From the NCBI GenBank assembly GCA_050330095.1, contig JBHJOC010000017.1, positions 1-60,562 on the forward strand: DNA of 60,562 bases, read 5' to 3'. Numbering within the stretch: position 1 is the stretch's first letter; each line of letters opens with the position of its first letter. Below, one piece after another: positions 27,635 through 36,462 of this stretch. The DNA comes from JBCBWG01 sp036804185 (lineage in GTDB: Bacteria > Pseudomonadota > Alphaproteobacteria > Rhizobiales > Hyphomicrobiaceae). The notes below the pieces were generated by a model. It was not told the DNA's origin. It saw only the letters and a list, made by a program, of their open reading frames with translations, and did not search any database. A program made the position numbers and the translations under genes.

Positions 27635-29287
27635 ATGCTCGAAGACCGATCAGCCGAGACCACCGCAGCGCACGCGGCCATGGAGGCAGCGCCGTCTGAC
27701 GGCCCCGACTTCGATGTGCTTATAATCGGAGCGGGCTTTGGCGGGATGTATGCGCTGCACAAGTTGCGGGGCGCTGGCTTTCGCGTCCGCGTCCTTGAGA
27801 TGGCCGATGGTGTCGGAGGGACGTGGTACTGGAACCGCTATCCTGGCGCGCGCTGCGACGTGGAGAGCATTCAATACTCCTATTCGTTCTCGCGCGACCT
27901 CGAACAGCACTGGGACTGGTCGGAGCGGTACGCGGCGCAACCGGAGATCCTCGCCTATGCGAACCATGTTGCCGATCGGTTCGACCTACGCCGCGACATG
28001 ACCTTCAATACGCGCGTGACGGGTGCAGCATTCGACGAGGCGACTCGAGCCTGGCGGGTCTGCACGGATGTTGGGGCCGAATATTCGACGCGTTTTCTGA
28101 TCACGGCGGTCGGCTGTCTTTCGACGACCAACCTGCCCGACTTCCCGGATCGCGAGTTGTTTCGAGGGCCGATCTATCATACGGGCGACTGGCCGCGTAA
28201 CGGCGTCGACTTCACCGGACTCCGGGTCGCCGTCATCGGCACTGGCTCGTCGGGCATTCAAAGCATTCCAGTGATCGCCGAGCAGGCCCAGGAACTGTTC
28301 GTGTTCCAACGCACGCCGAACTTCATCGTGCCGGCGCGAAACCGCCCGCTGACGGATGACGAGCGCGCGCGCGTGAAACAGAGCTATGCCGAGCTCAGGG
28401 CCAAGGGGCGCCAGCGACCGACCGGCTTCTATTTCCGCCACAATACTTTCGGCGCGCTCGAGGTGTCCGATGAGGAGCGGGAACGGCTTTTCGATGAGTG
28501 GTGGAACATTGGCGGATTGCCGTTTCTCGGGGTCTTCAACGACCTCCTCATCAACCCACGCTCCAACGAAGAAGCGGCCGCGTTCGTTCGGCGCAAAATT
28601 CGGGAAGTGGTGAAGGATCCTGCGACAGCCGAACTGCTGTCGCCGCGCGACATCATCGGCTGCAAGCGGCTCTGCGCCGATACGAACTATTATGAAACGT
28701 TCAACCTGCAACACGTCCGGCTGGTCGACATCTCGAAGCAGCCGATCACGCGATTCTGTGCCGAAGGGGTCGTGGTTGGTGAGACGTCCTACGCGGTGGA
28801 CGCGATCGTCTGCGCAACCGGGTTCGATGCGATGACGGGGACATTGCTGAAGCTTGACCTGCGCGGCAGGGGCGGGCTTCGGCTTGCCGATAAGTGGGAG
28901 CATGGCCCCCGCAGCTATCTCGGTCTTGGCATCGCCGGTTTCCCGAACTTGTTCACGATCACCGGCCCGGGCAGCCCCTCCGTTTTTGCCAACATGATCC
29001 TCGCGATCGAGCAGCACGTCGATTGGATCGCCACGTGTCTCGATGACATGCGCCAGCGCGGTGAGACGTTGATCGAGGCGGCGGCGGCAGACGAAGACGC
29101 CTGGGTTGCGCACAATGCCGACGTCGGCGCCCAATCACTGAGGTCGCAATGTCAGTCCTGGTATCTCGGCTCGAATGTGCCGGGCAAGCCAAAGGTATTT
29201 GCGCCCTACATTGGCGGCATACCGACGTACCAGACCAAGATTGACGACATCGCGGCGGACGGGTTTCGCGGGTTTCGGAGATCTTGA
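27635..29287 (+). CDS. Flavin monooxygenase of the Baeyer-Villiger type
   Basis: 550 residues. The first Rossmann motif GAGFGG (32-37) binds FAD and the second, GTGSSG (202-207), binds NADPH. Between them lies the Baeyer-Villiger fingerprint FxGxxxHxxxWP as FRGPIYHTGDWP (176-187). The closest type is cyclohexanone/phenylacetone monooxygenase (GGTWYWNRYPGARCD also fits). Such enzymes insert an oxygen next to a ketone to make an ester or lactone. It follows the ThDP decarboxylase by 47 bases, which suggests sequential action on one compound: carboligation or decarboxylation, then oxidation. The natural substrate cannot be told. Confidence 0.92.
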   Translation: MLEDRSAETTAAHAAMEAAPSDGPDFDVLIIGAGFGGMYALHKLRGAGFRVRVLEMADGVGGTWYWNRYPGARCDVESIQYSYSFSRDLEQHWDWSERYAAQPEILAYANHVADRFDLRRDMTFNTRVTGAAFDEATRAWRVCTDVGAEYSTRFLITAVGCLSTTNLPDFPDRELFRGPIYHTGDWPRNGVDFTGLRVAVIGTGSSGIQSIPVIAEQAQELFVFQRTPNFIVPARNRPLTDDERARVKQSYAELRAKGRQRPTGFYFRHNTFGALEVSDEERERLFDEWWNIGGLPFLGVFNDLLINPRSNEEAAAFVRRKIREVVKDPATAELLSPRDIIGCKRLCADTNYYETFNLQHVRLVDISKQPITRFCAEGVVVGETSYAVDAIVCATGFDAMTGTLLKLDLRGRGGLRLADKWEHGPRSYLGLGIAGFPNLFTITGPGSPSVFANMILAIEQHVDWIATCLDDMRQRGETLIEAAAADEDAWVAHNADVGAQSLRSQCQSWYLGSNVPGKPKVFAPYIGGIPTYQTKIDDIAADGFRGFRRS

Positions 29288-29294
29288 GGTTGTG

Positions 29295-29328
29295 TCACAG
29301 CTCGCCGATGGACCGCGCAGGGCTGTGA
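29295..29328. terminator. Possible bidirectional terminator
   Basis: TCACAGC (29295-29301) and GCTGTGA (29322-29328) form a 7-bp stem with a 20-base loop between two convergent genes. No T tract is present. Confidence 0.3.
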
Positions 29329-29366
29329 AGGGCCAAAGCCAGGGCGCCGCTTACATGTCGTAGCCG

Positions 29367-30155
29367 TCACGCCACGACCCTTGCATAACCGCCGGCGATC
29401 GTCGCGTTGAGCAATTCCCGGTAGCGCTGGTAGAGCCTGTGGCCCTCTGCAATCTCGCCGCAAGCGTCGGCGGCGACGTCAACCTGCTTGACATAGACGA
29501 TCGGCCCGCTCACCGGCACGACCATGGCCTGGTGACGGCTGATCGTTGTGATCAATCCCCGCATTTGGCCGACTTGGTCAAGCTGTGAGACCACGATCAT
29601 GCGCATCGCTCCCTTGGTGAGAGACACGAAGTGCATGAACATCGACGAGGCTGGCACGTGAAGCCTGCCGCGGTGCTCATAGGCCTGATCTGGGCGCTGC
29701 CGCTCCTGGAACACAAGGCTCGGCCAAGCCGGGTCCCACTCGATATCGGTGCGATAGGCGATGACGGTGCGCGCCACGGCAAAAGCCGGCCTGATGGTGA
29801 GGTATGAGCCGATCATGTGATCGACGGCCGCCTTTGTGTAGGCGCCCATGTACACCGGTGCCACGTCGCGTCCGGGCGCTGGCTGGGCCGGCATGTTGCT
29901 TGGCACGTCGTAAAGCGTTGCACTATCGCCCGACCATTCGCCCTTGAGCACGTCGAACGGCAGGTCGAGCACCATGCACACATCGAACAGTGTCTGGTCG
30001 CGGACCGGTCGGCCGCCAAGCAGGTTCTGGATCGTCTTCTCGTGACAATCGGCGCCGTCGGCGAGCTCAGCTTGCGTCATCTTCTTCTCGATCAGAGCCG
30101 TTCTGATCCGAGCGATGGCGTCTTTTCGAGTGGGCGGCGGCGAGGCAGCAGGCAT
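29367..30155 (-). CDS. XRE-type helix-turn-helix protein with C-terminal sensor-like domain
   Basis: 262 residues from the ATG at 30155; a longer frame from 30227 adds 24 unlikely residues. An HTH of the Cro/CI type covers about 10-65 (RIRTALIEKKMTQAELADGADCHEKTIQNLL). The C-terminal 170 residues form a separate domain that I do not recognise, beginning near APVYMGAYTKAAVDHMIGSYLTIRP. A similar layout occurs in regulators that sense a ligand through the C-terminal part. It is convergent with the monooxygenase gene, so it may regulate elsewhere. A strong terminator separates it from rlpA upstream. Confidence 0.78.
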   Translation of the reverse strand: MPAASPPPTRKDAIARIRTALIEKKMTQAELADGADCHEKTIQNLLGGRPVRDQTLFDVCMVLDLPFDVLKGEWSGDSATLYDVPSNMPAQPAPGRDVAPVYMGAYTKAAVDHMIGSYLTIRPAFAVARTVIAYRTDIEWDPAWPSLVFQERQRPDQAYEHRGRLHVPASSMFMHFVSLTKGAMRMIVVSQLDQVGQMRGLITTISRHQAMVVPVSGPIVYVKQVDVAADACGEIAEGHRLYQRYRELLNATIAGGYARVVA

Positions 30156-30247
30156 AGAGCAGGATCCCGTCCCAAGTCTTGTCCGCAGTGACGGCAGACC
30201 ATAGGCGGTGGGCAGCCTTAAGCGCAATCGCGGCAGCGACCGAAAGC

Positions 30248-30274
30248 GGCCTCGAGGCCAAAAGCCTCGAGGCC
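30248..30274 (-). terminator. Strong hairpin terminator of rlpA
   Basis: GGCCTCGAGGC (30248-30258) and GCCTCGAGGCC (30264-30274) form a perfect 11-bp stem around CAAAA, 10 bases after the rlpA stop. Each arm is nearly a palindrome itself. The plus-strand side is T-rich (ATTGTTTTGTT), so it may work in both directions. Confidence 0.75.
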
Positions 30275-30283
30275 ATTGTTTTG

Positions 30284-30934
30284 TTACCGACCGAGTACGG
30301 TCACACGGACCGGCACGACTCCGGCCTGCTGCATGCCGATAACTCCGGCTGCACGCTTCGACAGGTCAATGATCCGTCCGGCGATGTAGGGACCGCGGTC
30401 ATTGATCACCACGTCGACGGACCTGTTGTTGCGCAGGTTGGTCACGCGCACGCGGGTTCCGAAAGCGAGCGTCTTGTGGGCAGCGGTCAGTGCGTTCGGG
30501 TTGAAGCGACCTCCCGAAGCGACAGGCTGTGGCTGCCAGTAGTACGAAGCCAATCCGGTCAGCACGGTTCCGGTTGGGCGGACTTTCCGCTCCGGAACGA
30601 ACGCCGAGACGCTGAGGCGCTGCGTCGTGCGGTAGGAAACGCGGCGGTTGGACTTGCCGCTTGCGACGCGTCGACCGGTTTGAGTGCGGGCCGTGCCGCG
30701 CTTCGAGGATGCACTCGCGGTCCGGCGCCGCGTGCTTTTCGCTGCTTCCCGGCGGCTCGAGCGATTTTTCGCCGTGCGTCGGGTCGTGGCCTTGCGGTTG
30801 GTTGATGTCGTCACGCGCTTAGCCTGGCGCTGACCGGATTCTCTGGCTCCGGCTTCTGCCTTGGCCGCAGCGAAGGATGGCTGAGCGAATCCAAGGGTTA
30901 GGACGGCGCAGGCAATGGCTAGGAAGGTCCTCAC
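30284..30934 (-). CDS. rlpA: RlpA-family septal ring lytic transglycosylase-like protein
   Basis: 216 residues from a GTG at 30934, chosen because AAGGAGG sits five bases upstream. A signal peptide ends near residue 22 (QPSFA). A Lys/Arg/Ser/Thr-rich low-complexity region follows (about 25-100). The double-psi beta-barrel domain covers about 120-216, with GLASYYW, GGRFNPNALTAAHKTLAFGTRVRV and VVINDRGPYIAGRIIDLS. RlpA relatives bind or cleave glycan strands lacking stem peptides in the periplasm. No C-terminal SPOR domain is present and no lipobox cysteine is seen, so it may not be a septal lipoprotein like the E. coli form. Confidence 0.87.
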   Translation of the reverse strand: MRTFLAIACAVLTLGFAQPSFAAAKAEAGARESGQRQAKRVTTSTNRKATTRRTAKNRSSRREAAKSTRRRTASASSKRGTARTQTGRRVASGKSNRRVSYRTTQRLSVSAFVPERKVRPTGTVLTGLASYYWQPQPVASGGRFNPNALTAAHKTLAFGTRVRVTNLRNNRSVDVVINDRGPYIAGRIIDLSKRAAGVIGMQQAGVVPVRVTVLGR

Positions 30935-31548
30935 GGAAGCCTCCTTTCTTGGTTACTGAATAGGCAGGCGCATGCGCGACCGCGCGCTGCGGGCCATCTT
31001 GGGCCTCAGTCACGGTGAGCCGTTTCGGACACCGGTCGGATCGCACCTTGCCGTTTGGACGGGCCGCCGGAACCCACCTGCCTCAATTTGAAAAGTCCCT
31101 CTGATCCGGCGGCGCGCCTCAGAGCACAGGCAACTCGACGGCGTCAAATTCCGAAATCGCAGGTCTGACGGGATGTTCGAAGGCAGCGCTCAAATAGATC
31201 TCATCGAGATCACGAAGTGTTTCGGATTGATTGCAGCGCGTGACCGGGCGCTTGCGGATGAGGTCGTGCGCTGGCTGCATTCAGGCGAACCACGATCAAG
31301 CTGGACGCCAAATTGTGGGAATCAGGAGCTGATATTCAGCTCAAGGAAGAAATTATCGACAAGTTATTCTCAAGTCAAAATCAGTGCGCTCAGCCGGGAT
31401 GCTGCGACAACTTGACATCCCGAGGCCAGCCGCGCGCACGGCACTGGCGCCACTCTTGAGCTGGTCCGCAAGGGCTCTTGGCAGCTGCAATCACGCTCAG
31501 TGAAGGTGACACGAGCCAAGCGCGGCTGGCGGGAGGTCACGGGCGTGC

Positions 31549-31560
31549 GGGGGGGGGGGG
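31549..31560. repeat. Homopolymer of 12 G
   Basis: Twelve consecutive G residues, 48 bases downstream of the aldolase stop. Such tracts slip during replication and are also prone to sequencing error; here it lies outside any gene. Confidence 0.7.
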
Positions 31561-31583
31561 CCAGATCCTTGGGCAAATCATGG

Positions 31584-31608
31584 GCTGGCGTCCCGGGCTT
31601 GCGCCAGC
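31584..31608 (-). terminator. Probable terminator hairpin of fba
   Basis: GCTGGCG (31584-31590) and CGCCAGC (31602-31608) form a perfect 7-bp stem starting at the base after the aldolase stop. On the minus strand it is followed by CATGATTTGCCC, only weakly T-rich. Confidence 0.45.
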
Positions 31609-32676
31609 TCAACCGATCCGGGGATCGAGTTCGCCGCGCGCATACCGATTTGCCATCTCGGCAAGCGTGAAAACACGCCTGATCTTGGAGGCTTGTCCAG
31701 CCGCGTTGAACTGTTCGAGCCGCTCCCGGCAGAGCTTGGTCATGGCCTCCTGAGCCGGCTTCAGGTATTTGCGCGGGTCGAACTCGCCCGGGTTTTCAGC
31801 AAGCACTTTTCTGATCTGGCCCGTCATCGCCATCCGGTTGTCGGTGTCGATGTTGATCTTCCGGACGCCGTGCTTGATGCCGCGCTGGATCTCTTCGACC
31901 GGGACGCCCCACGTCGGCTTGATCTTGCCGCCATGGGCATTGATGAGGTCCTGCAGGTCCTGCGGCACCGACGATGACCCGTGCATCACGAGGTGTGTGT
32001 TCGGCAGCTTCCGGTGGATCTCTTCGATCACGTGCATGGCAAGCACAGCGCCGTCGGGCTTGCGCGAAAACTTGTAGGCGCCGTGCGAGGTGCCCATGGC
32101 AATGGCGAGCGCGTCGACCTTCGTTTCGGCAACGAACCTGACCGCTTCGTCTGGGTTTGTCAGAAGCTGATCGTGTGAGAGCTTGCCCTCAGCGCCGTGT
32201 CCGTCTTCTTTCTCGCCCATGCCGGTTTCGAGGGATCCAAGGACCCCGAGCTCGCCTTCGACCGAAATGCCGCCAAGGTGGGCCATCTCGACGACCTTCC
32301 TTGTGACGCCGACATTGTAGTCCCAGTCGCCTGGTGTTTTGCCGTCTTCCTTCAGGGATCCGTCCATCATCACGGACGTGAAACCGGCCTGGATCGCCGT
32401 CATGCAGGTTGCGGGATTGTTGCCATGATCGAGATGGACGCACACGGGAATGTGCGGATAGATCTCGGTCACGGCATCCATCATGTGGCGGAGCATCACG
32501 TCGTTTGCGTACTGGCGGGCGCCGCGCGAGGCTTGGATAATCACCGGTGCGTCGACGGCATCGGCTGCGGCCATGATCGCAAGAGCTTGTTCCATATTGT
32601 TGATGTTGAACGCTGGCACGCCGTAGTCGTTTTCGGCTGCGTGATCGAGAAGCTGCCTCAGCGTGATGCGTGCCAT
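31609..32676 (-). CDS. fba: Class II fructose-bisphosphate aldolase, Calvin-cycle subtype
   Basis: 355 residues from the ATG at 32676 (MARITLRQLLDHAAENDYGVPAFN), which has GGAG nine bases upstream; ATGs at 32682 and 32685 are also in frame but too close to it. The enzyme interconverts fructose 1,6-bisphosphate with glyceraldehyde 3-phosphate and dihydroxyacetone phosphate. Zinc and substrate residues are in VCVHLDHGNN (histidine in HLDHG), the glycine-rich loops SVEGELGVLGS and TSHGAYKFSR, the VMHGSSSVP histidine and the INIDTDNR segment. The long form with SLKEDGKTPGDWDYNVGVTR fits the CbbA-type. No cbb genes are adjacent. Confidence 0.95.
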   Translation of the reverse strand: MARITLRQLLDHAAENDYGVPAFNINNMEQALAIMAAADAVDAPVIIQASRGARQYANDVMLRHMMDAVTEIYPHIPVCVHLDHGNNPATCMTAIQAGFTSVMMDGSLKEDGKTPGDWDYNVGVTRKVVEMAHLGGISVEGELGVLGSLETGMGEKEDGHGAEGKLSHDQLLTNPDEAVRFVAETKVDALAIAMGTSHGAYKFSRKPDGAVLAMHVIEEIHRKLPNTHLVMHGSSSVPQDLQDLINAHGGKIKPTWGVPVEEIQRGIKHGVRKINIDTDNRMAMTGQIRKVLAENPGEFDPRKYLKPAQEAMTKLCRERLEQFNAAGQASKIRRVFTLAEMANRYARGELDPRIG

Positions 32677-33189
32677 GTTCATCATCTCCGTGTACGTTTC
32701 CGAGGCCGCCCCATCTCGCGATCAGGGTGCAGCTCTCACACCAAAATTGGCGCTCGTTTAGCCTGTCCCTGGTGCTGCCGCCAGACACATGGTGAGGGCT
32801 GGTGAAAACCGGTCTTGCTGGGTGTGATGGACTTCCCCTCGCGGGCTGGTGGTGCGGACAACGCGAGCAAAGCGACAGTGTTCCGCCGATTGAGAAGTCC
32901 CTGCACCATCTGCAGCACCCGCCTGCCAGGGACGCCAGATTGAAAAGCGGTACGGGATCGAAATTGTTGCTCGTGCCCTTTGCGCTCCGTCGTTCGTTTC
33001 TGCGCCTGACGAGGGTGACAGACGAACGAGGGAAACGGGGTAGCAGGGGCAGATTGCTTGTTTGGATTGGTGGTCGTGTCTCAGTGGTCTTTCGGCCCTG
33101 AACCGCGCGAGCTGCGAACAGCCGGCACCTGGACCCACGGCTCTCGGTCAGGGCCCTGCTCAACAGGGCTGTTGCCCTGTTGACGCACA
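32677..33189. other. Intergenic region between fba and uvrA
   Basis: About 510 bases without a gene. It contains the fba promoter (minus strand, not resolved) and, near uvrA, a pair of 19-base direct repeats with strong hairpins at 33155-33229 that run into the terminal part of the shifted uvrA frame. Confidence 0.5.
33155..33173. repeat. Direct repeat copy 1, with hairpin
   Basis: CCTGCTCAACAGGGCTGTT occurs here and again at 33196-33214. In this copy TCAACAGGGC (33160-33169) pairs perfectly over 10 bp with GCCCTGTTGA (33174-33183) around the loop TGTT, downstream of the expected uvrA stop (33266-33268) on the minus strand. Confidence 0.7.
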
Positions 33190-36100
33190 CTACAGCCTGC
33201 TCAACAGGGCTGTTTCCTGCCGCCCTGTTACGCTGTTGCCGAACGAAAGACCAATCAAGCGGTAGCTATTCAGCGGCCTCAGAGCCACGGCGACGCGAGC
33301 CGCGCTTGAGGGCGGGCGCATGACCACATGCGCCTTGCCGCCCGAGAACCTCCCGCAAGAACCGGCCGGTGTGGCTCTCCTCACATCGAGCGACATCTTC
33401 AGGTGTGCCTGCCGCGACGACGCGGCCTCCACCGTCACCACCCTCGGGCCCATGTCGATCACCCAGTCGGCGGTTTTGATCACTTCGAGATTGTGCTCGA
33501 TGATCGCCACGGTGTTGCCTGCTGCCACGAGTTCGTGAAGCACCTCGAGCAGCTTTGCGACGTCATGGAAATGCAGCCCGGTTGTCGGCTCGTCCAAAAT
33601 ATAAAGCGTGCGTCCCGTCGCGCGCTTAGAGAGTTCCTTGGCGAGCTTGACGCGCTGCGCTTCTCCACCGGACAGCGTCGTTGCCTGCTGGCCGATCTTG
33701 ATATAGCCGAGCCCGACGCGACGCAGCGTCTCGAGTTTGTCGCGGATGACCGGCACGGCCGTAAAGAAGCCGCAGCCCTCTTCGACCGTCATATCGAGCA
33801 CGTCGGCGATCGACTTGTCCCGGAAGCGAACTTCGAGCGTCTCGCGATTGTAACGCTTGCCCTTGCACTGGTCGCACTCGACGTAGACGTCGGGCAAGAA
33901 GTGCATTTCGATCTTGATAACGCCATCGCCCTGGCAGGCTTCGCAACGGCCGCCTTTGACGTTGAATGAGAAGCGGCCCGGCTGGTAGCCGCGTGCTTTG
34001 GCTTCGGGCAGGCTTGCGAACCATTCGCGGATCGGCGTGAACGCGCCAGTGTACGTCGCGGGGTTTGAGCGCGGCGTTCGCCCGATCGGCGATTGGTCGA
34101 TGTCGATCACCTTATCGAGATGCTCGAGGCCGTCGAGGCCATCATGCGCTCCGGGCTGCGATCGTGCCCCGTTGAGCCGGCGTGCGACGGCCTTGTAGAG
34201 GGTTTCGATCAGGAATGTGGATTTTCCCCCGCCAGACACGCCCGTGACACATGTCATGACGCCGAGCGGAATGCTCGCTGTGACGTTCTGCAGGTTGTTG
34301 GCGCGTGCCCCCCGGACGGTGAGCAGCCGTCCGCGCTTGTGCTGGCGGCGCCCGGTCGGAACCGGCACTTGGCGCCGCCCGGACAGATATTGTCCGGTCA
34401 GGCTCTCGGTCGCCGAGATGATGTCGTCCGGCGCACCTTGCGCAATGATGCGCCCGCCATGGACCCCGGCGCCGGGGCCGATATCGACCACGTGATCTGC
34501 GGTTCGGATGGCGTCCTCGTCGTGCTCGACGACGATGACGGTATTGCCGAGGTCGCGCAGATGTCGGAGGGTTGCGAGCAAGCGCTCGTTGTCGCGCTGA
34601 TGCAGCCCGATCGAGGGCTCGTCCAGAACGTAAAGCACGCCCGTGAGGCCAGAGCCGATCTGCGAGGCGAGCCTGATGCGCTGGCTTTCACCTCCAGACA
34701 GCGTGCCGGACGACCGCGCAAGCGACAGGTAGTCGAGTCCGACATCATTCAAGAAGCGAAGCCGTTCGCGGATTTCCTTGAGGATACGCCCTGCGATTTC
34801 GCGCTTCTGTGCCGACAGTTTCGCTTCGATCCCGTCGAACCAGATAGCTGCCTTGCGGATCGACATGTCGGTGATTTGGCCGATGTGCAGCCCGTCGATT
34901 TTCACGCAGAGCGCTTGCGGTTTCAGGCGATAGCCGTTGCAAGCTTGGCATGGTCGGTCCCCTTGAAACTGGGACAACTCTTCCCGCACCCACTGGCTCT
35001 CCGTTTCGCGCCAGCGCCGCTCAATGTTCGAGATCACGCCCTCGAATGATTTCACCGTCTTGTATTTTCTCAGGCCATCCTCGTAGACGAAGGAAATTTC
35101 CTCGGACCCGGACCCGAACAGGATCGTGTTCTGGATCGGGAGGGGTAACTCGTTCCAGGGGGTCGTCATCTGGAATTTGTAATGCCGGGCGAGCGCTTGC
35201 AGCGTCTGCTCGTAATACGGTGAGGTGGCGCCGGTCTTGGCCCACGGAACAATGGCACCTTGTCGCAGCGACAGTGAGCCGTCGGGCACGACGAGTTCGG
35301 GTTCGAACTTCAATTCGGTCCCAAGGCCATCGCACGTTGGGCAGGCTCCTGCTGGAGCATTGAAGGAGAACAGGCGGGGCTCGACTTCGTCAATCGTGAA
35401 GCCTGAGACTGGGCAGGCAAAGCGCGATGAGAAGGTGATCCGCTCGTGGGTCTCATTCTTGGACCGGTTCGGCCCTTTCGTGTCGGCTTCGGAAAGTGGC
35501 CTGTCGGCGAACTCGATGATCGCGAGGCCATCCGCGATTTCAAGCGCAGTCTCGAAGCTGTCTGCAAGGCGTGTGCGGGTGGCGTCGTCGCGGCGCACAA
35601 CGATCCGGTCGACGACCACGTCGATGTCATGCTTGAACTTCTTGTCGAGGGATGGCGCGTCGGGGATTTCGTGGAACTGGCCGTTGACCTTGACTCGCTG
35701 GAACCCCTTTTTCTGTAGTTCAACCAGGTCTTTGCGGAACTCGCCCTTGCGGCCGCGAACGATCGGAGCCAGCAGATAGAGCCTTGTTCCCTCATCGAGG
35801 TCGAGCGTTCGGTCGACCATCTGGCTGAAGGTTTGGCTTTCGATCGGCAGACCTGTCGCTGGCGAGTAGGGCGTTCCGACACGCGCGAACAGCAGGCGAA
35901 GATAATCATAAATCTCCGTCACGGTGCCGACGGTTGAACGCGGGTTGCGGCTCGTCGTCTTCTGCTCGATCGAGATGGCAGGCGACAAACCATCGATGTG
36001 GTCCACATCCGGCTTCTGCATCATCTCGAGGAACTGGCGTGCGTACGCCGACAGGCTTTCAACGTAGCGGCGTTGCCCTTCGGCGTAGATCGTGTCGAAC

Positions 36101-36369
36101 GCGAGGGACGATTTCCCCGAACCAGAAAGGCCGGTAAACACAATCAGCTTGTCGCGCGGGATGGTGAGATCGACGTTCTTGAGATTGTGCTCGCGTGCAC
36201 CGCGCACATGAATGACTTTGTCATGGGCCGTGGCGCGGGGCATTTCTTGGGCGCGTGAGCGCTTCGCAGGGCCTTGCCCGGACTTTTGCGCAGCAATCTT
36301 GGGGCGCTTCGATGCTGAGCGTGGCGTCTGCGCCCTTTGCGAGCGGGATGAAGCTGGCTTGTCGGTCAT
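33190..36369 (-). CDS. uvrA: Excinuclease ABC subunit A, frameshifted near the 3' end
   Basis: The frame as read gives 1059 residues. UvrA is the damage-recognition ATPase of nucleotide excision repair. Its first Walker A is GLSGSGKSSLAF, its second GVSGGGKSTFL, and the signature segments are LSGGESQRIRLA and LSGGEAQRVKLA. The second zinc finger has CEACQGDG...CDQCKG; the first has CPVSG, a lineage-typical variant. The N-terminus has a basic extension of about 45 residues. After VIDMGP (near 33445) the frame departs from the family. Restoring one base gives GPEGGDGGGRVVAAGTPEDV... and an ending GSEAAE at a TAG at 33266-33268, as expected for UvrA. The sequence thus shows a one-base deletion; it may be a real mutation or an assembly error. 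About 60 terminal residues are affected. Confidence 0.92.
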   Translation of the reverse strand: MTDKPASSRSQRAQTPRSASKRPKIAAQKSGQGPAKRSRAQEMPRATAHDKVIHVRGAREHNLKNVDLTIPRDKLIVFTGLSGSGKSSLAFDTIYAEGQRRYVESLSAYARQFLEMMQKPDVDHIDGLSPAISIEQKTTSRNPRSTVGTVTEIYDYLRLLFARVGTPYSPATGLPIESQTFSQMVDRTLDLDEGTRLYLLAPIVRGRKGEFRKDLVELQKKGFQRVKVNGQFHEIPDAPSLDKKFKHDIDVVVDRIVVRRDDATRTRLADSFETALEIADGLAIIEFADRPLSEADTKGPNRSKNETHERITFSSRFACPVSGFTIDEVEPRLFSFNAPAGACPTCDGLGTELKFEPELVVPDGSLSLRQGAIVPWAKTGATSPYYEQTLQALARHYKFQMTTPWNELPLPIQNTILFGSGSEEISFVYEDGLRKYKTVKSFEGVISNIERRWRETESQWVREELSQFQGDRPCQACNGYRLKPQALCVKIDGLHIGQITDMSIRKAAIWFDGIEAKLSAQKREIAGRILKEIRERLRFLNDVGLDYLSLARSSGTLSGGESQRIRLASQIGSGLTGVLYVLDEPSIGLHQRDNERLLATLRHLRDLGNTVIVVEHDEDAIRTADHVVDIGPGAGVHGGRIIAQGAPDDIISATESLTGQYLSGRRQVPVPTGRRQHKRGRLLTVRGARANNLQNVTASIPLGVMTCVTGVSGGGKSTFLIETLYKAVARRLNGARSQPGAHDGLDGLEHLDKVIDIDQSPIGRTPRSNPATYTGAFTPIREWFASLPEAKARGYQPGRFSFNVKGGRCEACQGDGVIKIEMHFLPDVYVECDQCKGKRYNRETLEVRFRDKSIADVLDMTVEEGCGFFTAVPVIRDKLETLRRVGLGYIKIGQQATTLSGGEAQRVKLAKELSKRATGRTLYILDEPTTGLHFHDVAKLLEVLHELVAAGNTVAIIEHNLEVIKTADWVIDMGPRVVTVEAASSRQAHLKMSLDVRRATPAGSCGRFSGGKAHVVMRPPSSAARVAVALRPLNSYRLIGLSFGNSVTGRQETALLSRL
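33196..33214. repeat. Direct repeat copy 2, with hairpin
   Basis: Second copy of the 19-base repeat. AACAGGGC (33203-33210) pairs with GCCCTGTT (33222-33229), an 8-bp stem with an 11-base loop. Both hairpins could end uvrA transcription, although T tracts are short. Confidence 0.65.
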
Positions 36370-36462
36370 GGAAACTCGTTAGCCCAAGGTCGCGGGCGCG
36401 ACAATTGACATACCGTTACGCTGAAGCGCCCGGGTGTGGATGCGCCAACCGCGCAAGGGCGA

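Larger units (their letters stand above)
30935..31608. other. Intergenic region between rlpA and fba
   Basis: 674 bases without a convincing gene. An open frame at 31173-31415 (80 codons) has no recognisable features. A perfect 7-bp hairpin with a 3-base loop lies at 31326-31342 (GAGCTGA/TCAGCTC). A run of 12 G occurs at 31549-31560. The fba-side hairpin is given separately. Confidence 0.4.

Noticed and set aside
27986..29134. A long minus-strand frame opposite the Baeyer-Villiger monooxygenase gene
   Set aside because: The plus-strand protein has clear flavoprotein motifs; the antisense frame is a compositional artefact.
31173..31415. An 80-codon frame between rlpA and fba
   Set aside because: No ribosome site, family resemblance or codon bias typical of the surrounding genes.
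35301..35420. Loss of the second cysteine (CPVSG) in the first UvrA zinc finger
   Set aside because: I know this variant from alphaproteobacterial UvrA proteins; it is not evidence of inactivation.
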